From assembly GCA_021812735.1 (NCBI GenBank), contig JAKAMV010000567.1, forward strand, positions 1 to 6,867: a stretch of DNA of 6,867 bases, read 5' to 3'. This DNA comes from Chloroflexota bacterium (GTDB lineage: Bacteria; Chloroflexota; Limnocylindria; Limnocylindrales; CSP1-4). The translations under genes and the position numbers were made by a program. This document shows positions 5,255 through 6,867 of the stretch, piece after piece. Each line of letters starts with the position of its first letter. The first letter of the stretch is position 1. A model generated the notes under the pieces. It did not search any database, was not told the origin of the DNA, and was given only the letters and a program-made list of their open reading frames with translations.

Positions 5255-6867
5255 TGCCGCCCCGGAGCGCGGACGGCGCGAGCTTCCTCAAGGCCTTCCG
5301 CAGCGGCGTCGCGGACCTCGCCGCCCACGTGGACGAGGTCAACGCCCTGAACGTCTTCCCGGTGCCCGACGGCGATACCGGTTCCAACATGCTGGCCACG
5401 GTCCGTGCCGCGCTGGATGCCGCCGATGCGCTGCACGTTGGCCCGGAGGCCGACGCGGGCCGGGTGGCCCACGCCGTCGCCCAGGGAGCGCTGATGGGGG
5501 CCCGCGGCAACTCCGGCGTCATCACCAGCCAGATCCTGGGCGGCATCGCGCACGCGCTGGAGGGCAAGCGCCGGTTCAACGGCCTTGACCTCGCCCACGC
5601 CCTGGACGCGGGGACCAAGAAGGCGTACGCGGCCGTGCAGCGGCCGGTCGAGGGCACCATCCTCACGGTGATCCGGGAGGCCTCGGCGGCCGCCATCGCC
5701 GCTGCGGAGCAGAACAACGATGCGGAGGCTGTCCTCGCGGCCACCGTGGAGGCGGCCGAGCGTGCCGTGGCCAAGACGCCGACGCTGCTCGAGGTCCTGC
5801 GCGAGGCGAAGGTCGTGGACTCCGGCGGCCAGGGCCTGTTCCGCCTGCTCGAGGGCGCCCTCTCGGCCGCTCGTGGCAGGCCCGTGGCGGCGGAGGAGGC
5901 GGCGCCTGCGGGCGCGGCCGCCACGTCGGGCGCACCGCTCCTCGCCGTGGGGGGCGTCGGGCCGGAGGAGACCGGCTACGGGTACGAGACCGTGTGCCTC
6001 GTCCACGCCCGCCCGGGCGGGCCACTCGACGTCCGGGCGATCGGCGCCCACCTCGAGACCCTGGGCGACTCGGTGATGGTGGCGGGCGACAGTCGGCTGG
6101 TCAAAGTGCACGTGCACAGCGAGCGGCCGGACGCGGTGATCGCCTATGCCCTGTCGCTGGGCATCGTCTCGCGCATCACCATCGAGAATCTCGACGGCCA
6201 GGCGAGCGAGGTCCGAGAGGCGCGCGCGGCCTCGTTCATGGCCGGCTCGGGCGCCTCGATGGCGGGTGCAGCCGCGGGAGCCGCTGACGGCATGGCCGAC
6301 GCTGCGGAGGCGGCCGCCCGCAGCGCCGCCGCCCCGGCGCCGGACCGCGAGGAGCCGCTGGCCCTGACGCGGATGCCGCTCGGCGTGGTCGCGACCGCCC
6401 CGTCGGACGGCCTCGCGCAGCGGCTGGAGATGACGGCCGAGGGCTTCGGCGAGTACGTGGCCTTCCGGGTGATCCACGGCGGCCAGACCGTCAACCCGTC
6501 CACCGGCGAGCTGCTGGCGGCGGTCGAGGCCACGCAGGCGGACGAGCTGCTCATCCTGCCCAACAACCCGAACATCCTCCTCGCCGCCAAGCAGGTGGCG
6601 ACGATGACGGACCGCCCGGTCCACATCGTGCCCACGCGCAACTGCGCCGAGGGCGTGGCCGCCCTGCTGCGCCTCAACCCAACCCGGGGCGCCGAGGAGA
6701 ACGCCGTTGCGATGACCGCCGCGGCCCAGGCGATCCTGTCCGTCCAGGTCACCGAGGCCGTGCGTGACGCGACGGTGTCCGGCAAGAAGGTCAAGAAGGG
6801 CCAGACCATGGTCCTCGACCCGGACGACGGCCTGCTCGCCCACGACAGCGACCCCCACCGCGCCGTC
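5254..6867 (+). CDS. fakA: DhaL-domain kinase, YloV/FakA family, 3' end beyond window
   Basis: Likely the ATP-binding subunit of fatty acid kinase. In Firmicutes FakA phosphorylates exogenous fatty acids bound to FakB (DegV family) so that PlsX/PlsY can use them for phospholipid synthesis. 538 codons are visible without a stop; family members are about 550 aa, so little is missing. The DhaL nucleotide domain (about 10-205) has NVFPVPDGDTGSNM with Mg/ATP ligands D39 and D41, GARGNSG (82-88), EGTILTV and DSGGQG. A middle domain (about 225-320) contains KVHVHS with H286/H288, equivalent to the metal-binding histidines of FakA. The C-terminal domain (about 370 on) has GGQTVNPSTGE (409-419) and LPNNPNI (435-441). 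An Ala/Gly-rich linker at about 323-369 is longer than I expect. The ATG overlaps the preceding stop (TGATG). A dihydroxyacetone-kinase role is unlikely given the three-domain layout. No fakB is in the window, so fatty acid specificity is inference. Confidence 0.93.
   Translation, partial: MPPRSADGASFLKAFRSGVADLAAHVDEVNALNVFPVPDGDTGSNMLATVRAALDAADALHVGPEADAGRVAHAVAQGALMGARGNSGVITSQILGGIAHALEGKRRFNGLDLAHALDAGTKKAYAAVQRPVEGTILTVIREASAAAIAAAEQNNDAEAVLAATVEAAERAVAKTPTLLEVLREAKVVDSGGQGLFRLLEGALSAARGRPVAAEEAAPAGAAATSGAPLLAVGGVGPEETGYGYETVCLVHARPGGPLDVRAIGAHLETLGDSVMVAGDSRLVKVHVHSERPDAVIAYALSLGIVSRITIENLDGQASEVREARAASFMAGSGASMAGAAAGAADGMADAAEAAARSAAAPAPDREEPLALTRMPLGVVATAPSDGLAQRLEMTAEGFGEYVAFRVIHGGQTVNPSTGELLAAVEATQADELLILPNNPNILLAAKQVATMTDRPVHIVPTRNCAEGVAALLRLNPTRGAEENAVAMTAAAQAILSVQVTEAVRDATVSGKKVKKGQTMVLDPDDGLLAHDSDPHRAV

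Noticed and set aside
5095..6858. 587-codon open frame on the minus strand opposite the FakA-like gene
   Set aside because: It mirrors the codon structure of a clearly conserved + strand kinase. Its translation is Gly/Arg/His/Ala-rich with no recognisable domain, as expected for antisense frames in very GC-rich DNA.
1..6867. Mobile element, CRISPR array or defence system
   Set aside because: No terminal inverted repeats, transposase or integrase motifs, regularly spaced repeats or nuclease/NTPase modules were seen; genes are contiguous housekeeping functions of uniform composition.

Overview
This is a compact, very GC-rich bacterial housekeeping segment, roughly 70-75 % G+C judged by eye, with GTG starts and C/G-ending codons. 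No phage, transposon, CRISPR or RNA gene is visible. The gene content and order suggest an uncultivated high-GC lineage. Chloroflexota (Limnocylindria/Ellin6529-like) is my best guess and an actinobacterium is the alternative. This is inference from composition and synteny, not a database result.

Left block (2-4344, + strand) is a tight operon-like array. It contains the 3' part of fmt (methionyl-tRNA formyltransferase), rlmN (23S rRNA/tRNA A2503/A37 methyltransferase), rpe (ribulose-5-phosphate 3-epimerase), dtd (D-aminoacyl-tRNA deacylase) and a putative lipoprotein phosphatase of the SapM/phosphoesterase family. rlmN/rpe (GTGA) and dtd/phosphatase (ATGA) overlap by stop and start codons, and rpe/dtd are 6 nt apart, so translational coupling is likely. 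Three of these genes act on initiation, decoding or tRNA quality control, rpe is central carbon metabolism, and the exported phosphatase is the functional outlier.

Middle (4345-4831): a convergent 125-nt gap holds two hairpins. One, followed by TTCTTC on the minus strand, looks like the rpmB terminator. Then comes rpmB (ribosomal protein L28, zinc-binding four-cysteine form) on the minus strand. A divergent intergenic region of about 105-165 nt follows and must hold the promoters for rpmB and for the rightward pair.

Right block (4832-6867, + strand): an Asp23/YloU-family (DUF322) protein overlaps by 1 nt with a YloV/FakA-type DhaL-domain kinase (fatty acid kinase family), whose last residues run off the window. 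This ORF has no stop inside the window but is clearly coding along its length.

The order fmt-rlmN-rpe-rpmB-yloU-yloV(fakA), including the inverted rpmB, mirrors the Bacillus subtilis region as I recall it (fmt, rsmB, rlmN, prpC, prkC, rsgA, rpe, thiN, spoVM, rpmB, yloU, yloV). Here the rsmB and prpC-prkC-rsgA genes are missing from their usual places, and dtd plus the phosphatase occupy the space between rpe and rpmB. No wholly new system is evident. The best leads are the secreted phosphatase embedded in a translation operon and the divergent promoter region.
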